A stretch of 64,000 bases of DNA from Sinonovacula constricta. Lineage: Eukaryota; Mollusca; Bivalvia; Cardiida; Solecurtidae. A model generated the notes under the pieces. It worked only from the letters and a program-made list of their open reading frames with translations, did not search any database and was not told where the DNA came from. Below are positions 24,103-35,619 of this stretch, piece by piece. A program made the translations under genes and the position numbers. The DNA is taken from contig CM017562.1 of assembly GCA_007844125.1 (NCBI GenBank), forward strand, positions 60,904,529-60,968,528, read 5' to 3'. How positions within the stretch are numbered: the first letter of the stretch is position 1; the number at the start of each line of letters is the position of its first letter.

Positions 24103-26930
24103 TTCAAGTAATCTTACCGGTATTAGTATTCGCTTTTAACATGCCTGTCTTTGTGTTGGTATTCACCTAGTAAAGATTCAATGGCTATATTAAGACTGGC
24201 ATTGAAAATGTGTATGGGATGCCTGGTATAACTTATCTGTCGCATTATTTTTTCTGTACTCCAAATGGACTTTATTCTGGCCTGGACCTTCAGCTAGGTT
24301 TGGGTTACCTCCACTTAAGATATTACGGTTATGAGAAAACCTTGACATGTGATAGAGTTACCTGTTGGCTTGATCATTCACTTGGACCAATTTAACAATA
24401 GGGTCATTATCTTGTGAACCAGTGCATGATGTCTATCTGCATGTTACTGATCAGGTGGGGACACAATTTAACTTGAATTGTCCATGATACATATTTCAAG
24501 GTGTACTCTACCAGTTGGTCCCATTTCCATAAGAATGAAAGTGCTGTGGTATTCACTGCTTCCAAAAAGAAGGGCAAGGCATTTCCTAACCATGTAGTTG
24601 GAGTTTTAACCCTTGTAAAGCAACTGCACACACATTAAAATAATAAACATGACATTTGTGAGTTTTCTGATCCCCCCCCCCCCCCCCCCCCCCCTTCCCG
24701 AAAAAAAGATAATAAATAAGAAGGAAGTGATAACAACATAGAGAGGATCTGACATGAGCTGTCATGTAGTACAAACAAACGAGTTTAGGAAAAGTAACAG
24801 TAAGCGAGCGTTTATGGCAAGAATATTATAATTTTCCTGGACTAGTTTTTTAAATGTTTGTCTCAAATGGCAACGAGTGTCAGATTCTTTTTATTACATC
24901 ATTTAAATCACCAATATGATGATTTAACAAAATTTTATTAACAATACTTGGTGAGAAAGTGGTATGAGACTATCTGCATTATGATGACATCATTTTGACA
25001 TTAATCACAAAGCTGTATTACACTAGTGTATTATAAGAAAATATGTGATGGTTGTATTAAATGGAAAACAAGAGGTGGAGGGGTCATGTGGTATAATAAT
25101 TTAATGGATGTAGTGCCATTGCTTGATCTCAGAATGTCAGCTGACTAAGCAACAGAAGGATGTTTTTCTTAGTCTGTAATTTGGGCTCAAAATTGTTTTT
25201 TAAGTAAACAGGATATAATTCTTCAAATGAAAAAGAATACATTTTGTTGAGATTGACAAGAAAACTTGTCTGATGTGCTATCAATACGTCCCTGGTCTGT
25301 ATTGACATACAGATGGTGTCAGAAGGACGTCAAAGTGCTATGATATATCGAATACTAGAAATGTGCATTGGAGAAATTAGTCTATTTAGTCTGATACTTT
25401 AGGTCACATTGAGAAAATGTTGAAATCTCAGCAAATTAAATGCAAAAAAAGCATGCTAAATTTTGGTGTAGCTTTTTTTCAATTTTGCAGGTTATTTTAT
25501 ATATTGTAAACTCAGTAAATTTAAAAGAAGTTATTAAAGTGTCAGAAGTTTTATAGAAAACTGTGGATTATTCTGAATGAAGCATTGGCTTTACAGATTT
25601 CAGCAGAAACTAAATGCAGGTTTTTGCTCGCCTCAGAGCTTGTTTTACAGGATATATGGACTGTCTCCAGATAACTGAAATACTATTGGTGGGACAATAA
25701 ACCCAACAAACAGAATATGTAGTCAGCTATGTAAGGTTCGAGCCCATCAAAAAATAGCTTACAATTCTTTCAGTTTTAATCACAGCACTTATGGCAGTGT
25801 TAGGATGATGTGTTGTTATATTAATACATGTCAGATACCTAATATTGAATATACTTGTTATAATTTTTGTTTGCTCTGACCTTTAACCCAGTAACCTGGG
25901 TGAAAACTGTGCCTGTGCATAGAGTATATACCACTTGACAGTTTAAACTTGACAGTCCGATACCGACAAGAAACAACTTGCCTGTCCCTGTCAATTTATA
26001 TTCAAACAACTTGTTTAAATATTATAGATCTTGAATAGAGCTCTTACAGCCATGCCCCTGACCCTGCTGTTGGGTGAAGTTCCATCATTATTCAATAACA
26101 GATTTACCTTGAATATACTGCTTATTTAAATTGAAATCTTGCATTTACTAGTCAGGTATTTTTTGTGTATTGAAAATGTATTATGTTAATGTATTATGTG
26201 AATGGTGTCAGATCAATAAGTGATATATTTTGTCTTGTATGTCCATGATCCTAATGCTATATAAGGAAAGTGAGAGTAATCATGCTATTCAGTGTGTTGC
26301 TTGTGTCTCAACCGTTGGGCTGTATTTAGTAGTGGAGGAACATACCTAGGTACCCAAAGTAGTCCTCAAATCACAGGTACAAACGGAACTAGCCACCCAC
26401 TTCTTGAAGTGTATCAAATTACATGTTTGTCACAGTTTTCTGGTGATCCCACCCCCACCATGACATGTCTGAAAGGGTACTTTTTATCTGCAATGTATTA
26501 TCCTAACAAAGAGTTAAGAATGCAACAAACAATTGTCATGGTCATTCTTTTCCTCACTTTATAATCCCATTTGAATTATGCCTGAGTCATATGCTCCATT
26601 TTATGGCTTCCACTTGGTAGGACAGTTTTGATATAGTTTTGTCCCATTTGACAGTAAACCAGTAAACTTAGAACTACAGGTATATTTAACTCAATGCTAT
26701 TTTTTTCAGATATTTGAAAACCCACAGGTCTTGTATGACTTGTTAGTCTTGATCTTTACTTTTGTCTAAATAAATTTTTAATTAAAATCTGTTTATTAGT
26801 TATTTTATTCAGTACTGCTGTATTATTTCATTTTTACCACCTTCAAAATGCTGACTTAAGACAAGCCTGAATCAGTATTTGAGTACCTTTATCAATTTTT
26901 TAAATGGTCTGATTTTTTCCATTTAAAACA
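24103..26930. other. Probable intron DNA with a 23-C homopolymer and a dispersed element
   Basis: Mostly AT-rich unique sequence. A run of 23 C residues at 24672-24694 is the only strong low-complexity feature. A dispersed-element copy is annotated separately at 25623. Short open frames at 24210, 24407 and 26292 have no recognised domain. Confidence 0.45.
25623..25715. mobile_element. Short dispersed element, copy B (3' part)
   Basis: Shares GTCTCCAGATAACTGAAATA, CTATTGGTGGGACAATAAAC and CCAACAAACA with the copies at 23214 and 35906. The 5' half is absent or diverged. Confidence 0.65.
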
Positions 26931-26932
26931 AA

Positions 26933-27168
26933 AAATATCTGCAAGGTAAATCGTTGTCCAATATTGTTGGATTTTAACCCAACAGTAGGTTAATGGGTAG
27001 GGCAAGTTGTTAAATATCTGCAAGGTAAATCGTTGTCCAATATTGTTGGATTTTAATCCAACAGTTGGTTAATGGGTAGGGCAAGTTGTTAAATATCTGC
27101 AAGGTAAATCATTGTCCAATATTGTTGGATTTTTACCCAACAGTAGGTTAATGGGTAGGGTAAGTTGT
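26933..27168. repeat. 79-bp tandem repeat, 3 copies
   Basis: Three units start with AAATATCTGCAAGGTAAATC and contain TTGTCCAATATTGTTGG, a short complementary CCAACAG and TTAATGGGTAGGG. The CCAATATTGTTGG/CCCAACAG pair could fold as a small hairpin. The array abuts the 44-bp array that follows. Confidence 0.93.
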
Positions 27169-27186
27169 TACTTCTTAAATCAAACT

Positions 27187-27990
27187 GTCCAGGGCCACAC
27201 TGTTAATTGGTGTACAACCTGTGTAGAGACAGTCTGGATCAGATTGTCAATCAGTATAGTGGCAGTCAAGGTCATACTGTCAATTGGTATACAATCTGTG
27301 TAGAGGCAGTCTGGGTTAGGTTGTCAATTTGTATACAATCTGTGTAGAGGCAGTCTGGGTTAGGTTGTCAATTTGTATACAATCTGTGTAGAGGGAGTCT
27401 GGGTTAGGTTGTCAATTTGTATACAATCTGTGTAGAGGCAGTCTGGGTTAGGTTGTCAATTTGTATACAATCTGTGTAGACGCAGTCTGGGTAAGGTTGT
27501 CAATTTGTATACAATCAGTGTAGAGGCAGTCTGGGTTAGGTTGTCAATTTGTATACAATCAGTGTAGAGGCAGTCTGGGTCAGACTGTCAGTATGTATAC
27601 AATCTGTGAAGAGACAGTCTGGGTCAGACTGTCAATCTGTATACAATCTGTGAAGAGGCAGTCTGGGTCAGGTTGTCAAGTGGTATACAATCTGTGAAGA
27701 GGCAGTCTGGGTCAGACTGTCAATCTGTATACAATCTGTGTAGAGGGAGTCTGGGTAAGGTTGTCAATCTGTATACAATCTGTGTAGAGGCAGTCTGGGT
27801 CAGACTGTCAATCTGTATACAATCTGTGTAGATGCAGTCTGGGTCAGACTGTCAATCTGTATACAATCTGTGTAGAGGCAGTCTGGGTCAGACTGTCAAT
27901 CTGTATACAATCTGTGTAGGTGCAGTCTGGGTCAGGCTGTCAAGTGGTATACAATCTGTGTATAGGCAGTCTGGGTCAGACTGTCATTTT
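27187..27990. repeat. 44-bp minisatellite, about 18 copies
   Basis: Units contain TATACAATCTGTGTAGAGGC, AGTCTGGGT and either TAGGTTGTCAATTTG or CAGACTGTCAATCTG. The first form dominates at 27300-27560 and the second after 27560. CAGACTG occurs in both orientations within the second form (CAGTCTGGGTCAGACTG), giving small palindromes. Confidence 0.96.
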
Positions 27991-28295
27991 GTATCTATCG
28001 CATTAGCTGCACTTTATGAAGAAAGATCACAGATGTCTATTAAAGTCTTGGCCAGATCAGTTACTGTATTTCTTAGCAGGTTAAGGTTTAAAAATTAAAT
28101 ACAAACAGAGCCAGTGTCATCTGGGCCTGTATTCATAAAGTATCTTAGTTATTGTTTGCTGACTTAAACTAAAAAATTATCTTAAATCTGGTAATATTCT
28201 TTTTCTTAAATTGCATTCATAAAACCATTTAAGGTAAGAAATTTATTAGTATTATTCCAAATTCAAGAAAATGTCTTACGTCCAACTGGCTTAGG

Positions 28296-28777
28296 CTTAA
28301 AGATGGTATTTGACAGTTTGTCTTTATCAAATACACGTAAACCTGGATTTGGGGATTGGGGCATTATTTCTGCAAAAAGTCAATACCTAAGTCTAACAAA
28401 AGATGATTTGAACATTGTCTCAATTGTAAGAAATTAACAATCTTGAACTAAATCACTCTACATGCCGATTGTTTCTAAAACTAAATAAGCATGATTGTGA
28501 TTTCTGCTAAAAATAGACATCGACGTCAGAGCGGATTATCCGAATGATTATATAAAGTATAAGTCACATGGATTTCTTAGTTCCAAAATAGCTAACTGTG
28601 GAGGGTGGCTTATGTAGGAAATACTTATTTGTAATGATGATTGATGTGCTATGCTTCATTTTTTACAGAGATGTAGGACATCAATAATCAGCATTTTGAG
28701 AGATCTTTTCAGGCAACAATAATTTGGTTCTTTGAGAGAAAATATTCTCATCCAAACTGTGAGATACCACCTTTAAG
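28296..28777. mobile_element. MITE with TTAA-type ends, copy 3 (best preserved)
   Basis: 482 bp. The left end CTTAAAGATGGTATTTGACA and the right end TGTGAGATACCACCTTTAAG are inverted repeats over about 24 bases with few mismatches. TTAA lies at both ends (28297-28300 and 28773-28776). A piggyBac-type non-autonomous element is the natural inference. This copy serves as the reference for the diverged copies at 11588 and 21507. No coding capacity. Confidence 0.85.
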
Positions 28778-31700
28778 AATAAGAATAGCCTTAACTTCAA
28801 CCAGGAAGCTGCATTGGTTGCTTTAATATGTTCAAACATCCAGTGGCCGCCAGTATACTCAAACTCAGATATGGTTAACTTAAGACTGAATTAGTGTTGG
28901 GTTTGTTGAGTGAATATCATAGAAGTATAGATTGATTATTTAACACAGACATTTAAGAACTAACAACAACTGCTGCTGATCACCCCACTGGGGTGCACTG
29001 GGTCACACATTGTTGCATCAGGATGGGCTGGAAATGCCACCTTGTCACAGTAACAACACCATGTGAAATGCTGCCAAATCTGGACACTGGTGCTTCTAAA
29101 TAGAGTCACACCAGAGCTTTGTAGAGTGAGACAGCAGCCAGTTATATAATGCTGATTATACCAGTATGTATAGGCAGTCATGCACCATGTCAGACCAGGA
29201 CTAGGTACAATGGGGCTTTACCTGGGAAATTTTGTACCTCAATCCATATAATTGTACACAAGTTCACCAAGCCTTAATAGGACCATGACCCTTTTGCATT
29301 CCTTCAGAAGAAATATGATCATGTGATAGTATGTTTGAAATTTGACTGGGCAGGTATGGATGAGAGGTGTGCTGGCAGTACACAACCTTTCACCATCCAT
29401 CCAAGGTGAATGCTGGTTCTGATTGACTGATTGACCCTGTACTGGAGAGGTTCAGGGTGGGGAGACTATCCATCACCACTATATCTCCTGTATCACTAGT
29501 CATACCTTCTGATAAAGGGTGTAGGGGTAAACATTTGTGAGGAGAAACTGCCGGTCTTGTCATGCTTCATTTATTTTTAATCTATACTACATCTAAGTTA
29601 CTTTGAAACAACTATATGCAAAGGGTACAAGAGATATTGCTAGAGACTCGGTAGAAAAGGTGTTGAACCTGATCTGCCAGCCGTCAGTAGGTAACTGGCT
29701 GATATGGATGTACACTGATTGCCAAAGCTGAATAAATATGTGCTGAGCAACTCAACCCAAGTTCGTACTCATGATAAAACAAACCATTGAGGGGTTTCAA
29801 AAGAGAATCACCAATATGGTTTTGTTGAAAATTGTGTTTTACAGAAATGTCTTATAAATTACCTTAGAAATGAATGGCAATGATCCATTTGGTATTTTAC
29901 GGTATTACTTATATTACTCTTGTAACTATTAATAACATGTTGACTGAACATTGTAATAAACAAAGTATTAGATGAAATTTTCTGATGACCATACACATCT
30001 AGGTTGCTTGCATAAATAGTAAATTAAAATTTCTCCATGGCCTGTTTAAGTGTTCACACAGTTGCTTTTCCCTTTAGCTATGGAGTTTTCTCCCAATTTT
30101 CAAATGCACCTCTTGATGGGAATCTTACATGTAATCACAATATTCAAATATGTGATTAGAAGTCTTGGATAGGCAGTGAGCAGTCCACACGGAAGTCATG
30201 TCTACACAGCTTGTTATGTTTTGTTTGTTTTGTGTTTGTCTGCTATCATGGCCAACATGACATTGTTGCAAAGCAGTTTTGAGCACTTGTAGTTGTATAC
30301 ATGTAGATTATATTTTTGTGAAGGATTTGATGTTAAAGCATATGGATTAACTTAAGATTAAGTGTATATTATGTTCTTGCTATTGGAATATAAATTAAAC
30401 CATAATGATAAATAATCTTGTCAATGAAAATACAGAAGCCTAACATCTGAATCAACTAGTTCTGTCTGCTTTTGTCAGATTCTGTCGTTTGATTCACTGT
30501 TGGGAAATTTTACATTACAGTATACATCACTCTTAGGGTTTACTATAGATACCAGCAGTCATATCCTCTATAAAACACATTTAAAAAAAGCATTTTTCTG
30601 TGTGTACATTTTTTCTATATCATTCAGCTTCATTATAATTTGTAACTTAAGTAATAAACTTTAAAAAGAGTTCTGTTGTTGTCCATTCATCTGCTTGTTT
30701 AGTTTTAATCTTTACATTACACAGTCTCAGAGTTTGGTGCCGTATGACCTGTTAAGTGTTGGTGTGCCGTAAAACCCAAAATACAGTCTCAAAGACCAGT
30801 GTCCTTGAAATATATATACATATAGATTAATATTTTAACTATGAAAGTGTTGTTTATAACAAAGAGTTAAATATTTAACATGTCAGTATAATTATGAAGT
30901 ATATATCCTTTTTAGATAAATCTGAAAGGGTTCCTATAATAGTTTTCAGTAAAATTTGATAGGGGCCCTTTAACACTGCACAATAAAACCTGATATAGTT
31001 CCTTCACCTTAGGTTTAAATTTTCAAAGGATTAACCTGCTAGGGTTGTCCAGGTCAAAACATAGCAGTCTTGTTTGCTAACTCAGCCAACAATTTGTTTG
31101 CTAATTTGTGTTTTGTGTGTGTGTGTGTACATTACTCTGTCAGTATAATTTTCATATATTACTGTTAAAAATGAGACATTTCATGAATTATAAAAGGAAT
31201 GACATTTTTGTAATGGGAAATGTTTTAGAAATCCTCAAATTTGTGTGTATTTTCAGCTATAATTTATTGCAAATTTATAGATAATCCTATTACGAAAGCA
31301 AAACGGCCTTGAATGGTTTTGGTATAAAAGTTTTTTAAACATGTGCTACTTTATGGCAGGCATTCAGCAGTTTTAGGCACATGCTATTGTGTAAACAAAA
31401 AGATAAGATCATGATCAAACAGCTTATTCTGTGTATTTCCTGATATGCATCTGCTTTGTTTGGTAAGCCATTATGCCTTAGCTAACATTGGCCAGTAGCC
31501 ACCATGATAGTCAATAGAGTCACATGAATCATGGACTCATCAACAGATGTTTAGGTAAAATTTTATTAGACTGAGGAACCCAAGTTGATTGATTGTTAGG
31601 ATTTTAAATTTTTAATCCTTAATATTTTTTTTCTTGTAACCTGTTCAACCAAGATATTTTATCACAATCTAGTAAAATATTGCATAAATATTGCATTGTG

Positions 31701-31825
31701 CATACAGACTTGGGATTGTGGGTCTTACCTCTCCTGTCTATCTGGCTTGTGATGGGATTCTGTTGAGACCTTGTGTATTTTTCTGGCTTATGTTAGGATT
31801 ATATTTCTACCTAAAATAAAACCTA
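28778..31825. other. Probable intron DNA without recognised features
   Basis: AT-rich. A short (GT)n run lies at about 31113-31130. Around 30735-30785, TTAAGTGTTGGTGTGCCGTA and AAACCCAAAATA recall the tail of the short dispersed element. No exon or RNA supported. Confidence 0.45.
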
Positions 31826-32865
31826 GCTAGCTGTCAGGATCCAAACTCTCTGTTGTATGTGTAAATGATTTGCTTCTGTGTGAAGCCAAACTATCTGTTG
31901 TATTTGTTAATGATTTACTGCTGCCTGGAGCCAAACTATCTGTTGTATTTGTTAATGATTTACTGCTGTCTGAAGCCAAACTATCAGTTGTACTTGTTAA
32001 TGATTTACTGCTGCCTGGAGCCAAACTATCTGTTGTGTTTGTTAATGATTTACTGCTGTCTGGAGCCAAACTATCTGTTGTGTTTGTTAATGATTTACTG
32101 CTGCCTGGAGCCAAACTATCTGTTGTATTTGTTAATGATTTACTGCTGTCTGGAGCCAAACTATCAGTTGTACTTGTTAATGATTTACTGCTGTCTGGAG
32201 CCAAACTATCTGTTGTATTTGTTAATGATTTACTGCTGCCTGGAGCCAAACTATCTGTTGTATTTGTTAATGATTTACTGCTGTCTGAAGCCAAACTATC
32301 AGTTGTACTTGTTAATGATTTACTGCTGTCTGGAGCCAAACTATCTGTTGTATTTGTTAATGATTTACTGCTGCCTGGAGCCAAACTATCTGTTGTATTT
32401 GTTAATGATTTACTACTGTCTGGAGCCAAACTATCTGTTGTATTTGTTAATGATTTACTGCTGTCTGGAGCCAAACTATCTGTTGTATTTGTTAATGATT
32501 TACTGCTGTCTGGAGCCAAACTATCTGTTGTATTTGTTAATGATTTACTGCTGTCTGGAGCCAAACTATCTGTTGTATCTGTTAATGATTTACTGGTGCC
32601 TGGAGCCAAACTATCAGTTGTACTTGTTAATGATTTACTGCTGCCTGGAGCCAAACTATCTGTTGTGTTTGTTAATGATTTACTGCTGTCTGGAGCCAAA
32701 CTATCTGTTGTATTTGTTAATGATTTACTGCTGTCTGGAGCCAAACTATCTGTTGTATTTGTTAATGATTTACTACTGTCTGGAGCCAAACTATCTGTTG
32801 TATTTGTTAATGATTTACTGCTGTCTGGAGCCAAACTATCTGTTGTATTTGTTAATGATTTGGGA
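31826..32865. repeat. 45-bp minisatellite, about 23 copies
   Basis: Period exactly 45 bp. Each unit is CTATCTGTTGTATTTGTTAA, TGATTTACTGCTGTCTGGAG and CCAAA with a few substitutions. No unit is shifted in frame, so a 347-codon minus frame reading SKSLTNTTDSLAPDS repeats and two plus frames all stay open. The minus reading is Ser/Thr-rich and superficially mucin-like, but no splice signals, start context or flanking domain support it. Each unit carries GTTAATGATTTAC, one mismatch from the HNF1 palindrome GTTAATNATTAAC. Confidence 0.96.
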
Positions 32866-34305
32866 TGCAATGAAATATTTATTGATTAGAACCTTTGGTC
32901 TCCCTGACTTTAGGAGGATTTGGATAAGCAGAGAGCTGACATTGTATGGTGAAGCCAAAATGCCTACCTCATCGCCGTCTATGTCCTGTATATAGACCCT
33001 CTATACAGGGAGGTATTTGGGACTAGGTGTCCTTAGTGACAGGCAAGCACACACGCCCATGAAAGCGTTGTACTATATTTAATCAATTCACTAAACCAGA
33101 ATTGGAAAGGAATTAAATTTTGAATATTGATTATCTAGTTTGCAGTTGATTTTTCTTAATGTATTGCCAGCTTTGCTTGAGTGTAGAACTGTGTATGTAT
33201 TGCTATAGAAAAATTGTCCCTTTTAAGTAGCTGAACAGCCTAGATTTTGACCTGCCAGGTATATTATGTTCTAAGGTTTATGTTACACCGACTATCTTTT
33301 TTGGCTATCTGGAGAGGTTTAAGGTATAAGGGCATAGACTACTTGTACCTTGTTATTGAAAGTGTAATTGGTAAGTCAGGTCAGACTCTAACTGGGTCCC
33401 ATCATTACTTCAGAATGTCTATCTTACAGGTATACAGTAGCCTGCTCAGCTGCACTATATATTGTTTGACAAATTTTATAGACTGTTATCTCATAACTTA
33501 CTTGTAGGAAATGTCTTAAAATGATCAAGGTTTCTCCAGTTTTAATGATAAACTCTGAGAACATTCTAATGACTGAAATATTCTTATTGGGAACTTGATA
33601 TTAAATAATTTTAAAATAAAAGGGTGAACATTTTCATTTACACAATACATGCATACTAGAATTACAATAAGTGTTTTTTGTGCAAAGTTGAACAAATATA
33701 AGTTGAAGCAAAAAAACAATATGTACCTAGCTTCATTTTATTTTTTATTTAAAAGACTGATTTAATTGTTGTTTGGTTTGTGTATAATAATAAATTGCAA
33801 GGAACGCTTCACAATGAAGTTGGCATTCATTATTATATTCTAAATAAAATTTATCAGCAAAGTAATGGCCCTTTGCTATTATTTTAATTAAAAAATACTG
33901 TACAGATTATATTCTTTCAATTTTTGGTTTCATAAGTATAGAATATAAAAAAATACTTGTAAAGTGTGGCTGTGGTTACAATCAATTAAATGTAAGAGTT
34001 GTAATGACCTTATGAGTTTAAATGTCCATTTCATTTTCTGCTCAATAATAACTGAAAAATGGCATACATATATCTCATAATAAAAAAAACAGTTAATGTT
34101 TGAATATAGTAAAAATCCATTACATCAGATTTTTGCCATAATTTTGAAATATTCAAATCATTTACCTGTATTTGATAACTTTAAAAAGACTCACTGAATT
34201 CACATATATTTGTGGTGTTAAATACATGCCAACTGTAGTTGAAGTTAAATTCCAGTAGAGCTGTAGTCCCATAGCATCTATCATTAATGGCTATTTTTAG
34301 CTCAC
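32866..34305. other. Probable intron DNA without recognised features
   Basis: AT-rich. Short open frames at 33247 and 33525 show no domain. Confidence 0.45.
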
Positions 34306-34860
34306 CTGAGCTACAGTTTTTAATCAATCTTCATCAGACTTGGTCTGAATGTTTGTCTGTATTATATCTTGCATGAGTTCATAATTGGGTCACCTGGGGT
34401 CAAAACCTAGGACAAAGGTCAATTATTTTTTTTTTAATCTTGTGAACACACTAGAGACCACATTTATAGCCCAATCTTCACCAAATTTGGTCAGAATAAC
34501 TTTCTAAATGAAATCTTGAATGATTTCATAACTGGGTCACATAGAGTCAAAAAGTAGATCAATAGGTCAAATTATAGAAAACGCTTGTTAACACACTAGA
34601 GGTCAGAGGGTTTATTGCCCAATCTTCAGCAACTTTTGTCAGAATCTTTGCCTGCATGAAATCTTAGATGAGTTTGTTATTGGGTCATGTGGGGTCAAAA
34701 AGCAGGTCACTAGGTCAAATCCTAGAAAAACGTAGTGAACAAACAAGCGGCAACATTTAGAGTCCAGTCATCACTGAGCTTGGGCAGAAGGTTTGCTTGC
34801 ATGAAATCTTGCATAAGTTCTTACCTGGATCATGCTGGATCAAAAATTAGGTCACTATCC
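34306..34860. repeat. Dispersed ~120-bp repeat, about four diverged tandem units
   Basis: Units carry GCCCAATCTTCA, TTTGGTCAGAAT, GAAATCTTG, ATGAGTT, TGGGTCA and GGGGTCAAAA in constant order, with strong divergence between copies. A single unit occurs at 20455-20560. Sequence of this kind is common in bivalve genomes (from memory). Not coding. Confidence 0.75.
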
Positions 34861-35119
34861 AGACATTTGTTTGGGGCCTTCCTCCACCAATAATTAGCTG
34901 AACGTGGTGGGACGCCTGTGGCGTAGTGGTAAAGTCGCTGATTTGTAACTCCTGACTGCTTAGCCTCGCACCGCATGGCTTTGAGTCGCGTTCGGGGTGA
35001 AAGACTTAATGTGCGAAGGTCTTCCAGCTGACTTGCAGTGCGCCAGTGGTTCTACCAAGACATGTGCTGGGGTCTTCCTCCACCAAAAAGCTGGATGTTG
35101 CTTTAATTAAAAAACTAAA
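34860..35119 (+). mobile_element. tRNA-derived SINE (copy 1) preceded by a SINE tail fragment
   Basis: From about 34908 a tRNA-like head shows box A (GGCGTAGTGGTAAAGTCG) and box B (CTTTGAGTCGCGTTC). A body follows with GGTCTTCCAGCTGACTTGCA, GCGCCAGTGGTTCTAC and TCTTCCTCCACCAAAAAGCT, ending near ATTAAAAAAC. A related element is at 51958-52215. Just before it, 34860-34905 is a second fragment of the same 3' body (TTTGGGGCCTTCCTCCACCA). Confidence 0.85.
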
Positions 35120-35551
35120 CATTAGCTGAATATCACCTATATGGCCATGACTGTGTCCATGTGATGTAACAAAAAAACAACAAAAACAGTCTTGGTTTCA
35201 GTAGTACTCATACATGGAGCATTGACTGTATTATGTGTGCTTGTGATATATACACTTTATATTACCCCTCCACCTGCTCAGCACACATTGATCAGACATC
35301 AATAAGGCACGTCAATAATGACTATTTAGTACCTGCACTATTTCCTGCTAAGGCTTTATCAATATGACAACATACATTTTCATGTTGCAGTTAGAAAATT
35401 GCTTACAATAAAAATGTATTAACTATTATAATTGTTTTAAGATTGATTATTGTAGTTCATTTCATTATCCAATTCCTATTCTTCTATTTTATTTCTCCAT
35501 TGGTTGGCCATTCAAGATCTTGAAGTTGAGGTTGATATTTGTGTGTTTTAG

Positions 35552-35619
35552 GATCAACATGGCTGTTCCTGTTGTGTCAGAGCTGTACAACAAGTTCCAA
35601 GAGGCCCAGAAGTATGCAG
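35552..35619 (+). CDS. elovl2/5: Elongase exon 1 (start codon)
   Basis: Acceptor GTGTGTTTTAG ends at 35551; 7 bases of 5' UTR, ATG at 35559, donor GTAAGC at 35620. Encodes MAVPVVSELYNKFQEAQKYA plus one base of the Asp21 codon. No upstream in-frame start is available within the exon. The exon's 3' part and its donor are tandemly repeated downstream (35574-35905). Confidence 0.85.

Noticed and set aside
31827..32870. 347-codon Ser/Thr-rich minus-strand frame, mucin-like
   Set aside because: Two plus-strand frames are equally open over the same 45-bp array, and there are no splice signals or flanking domains. Kept only as a low-level finding.
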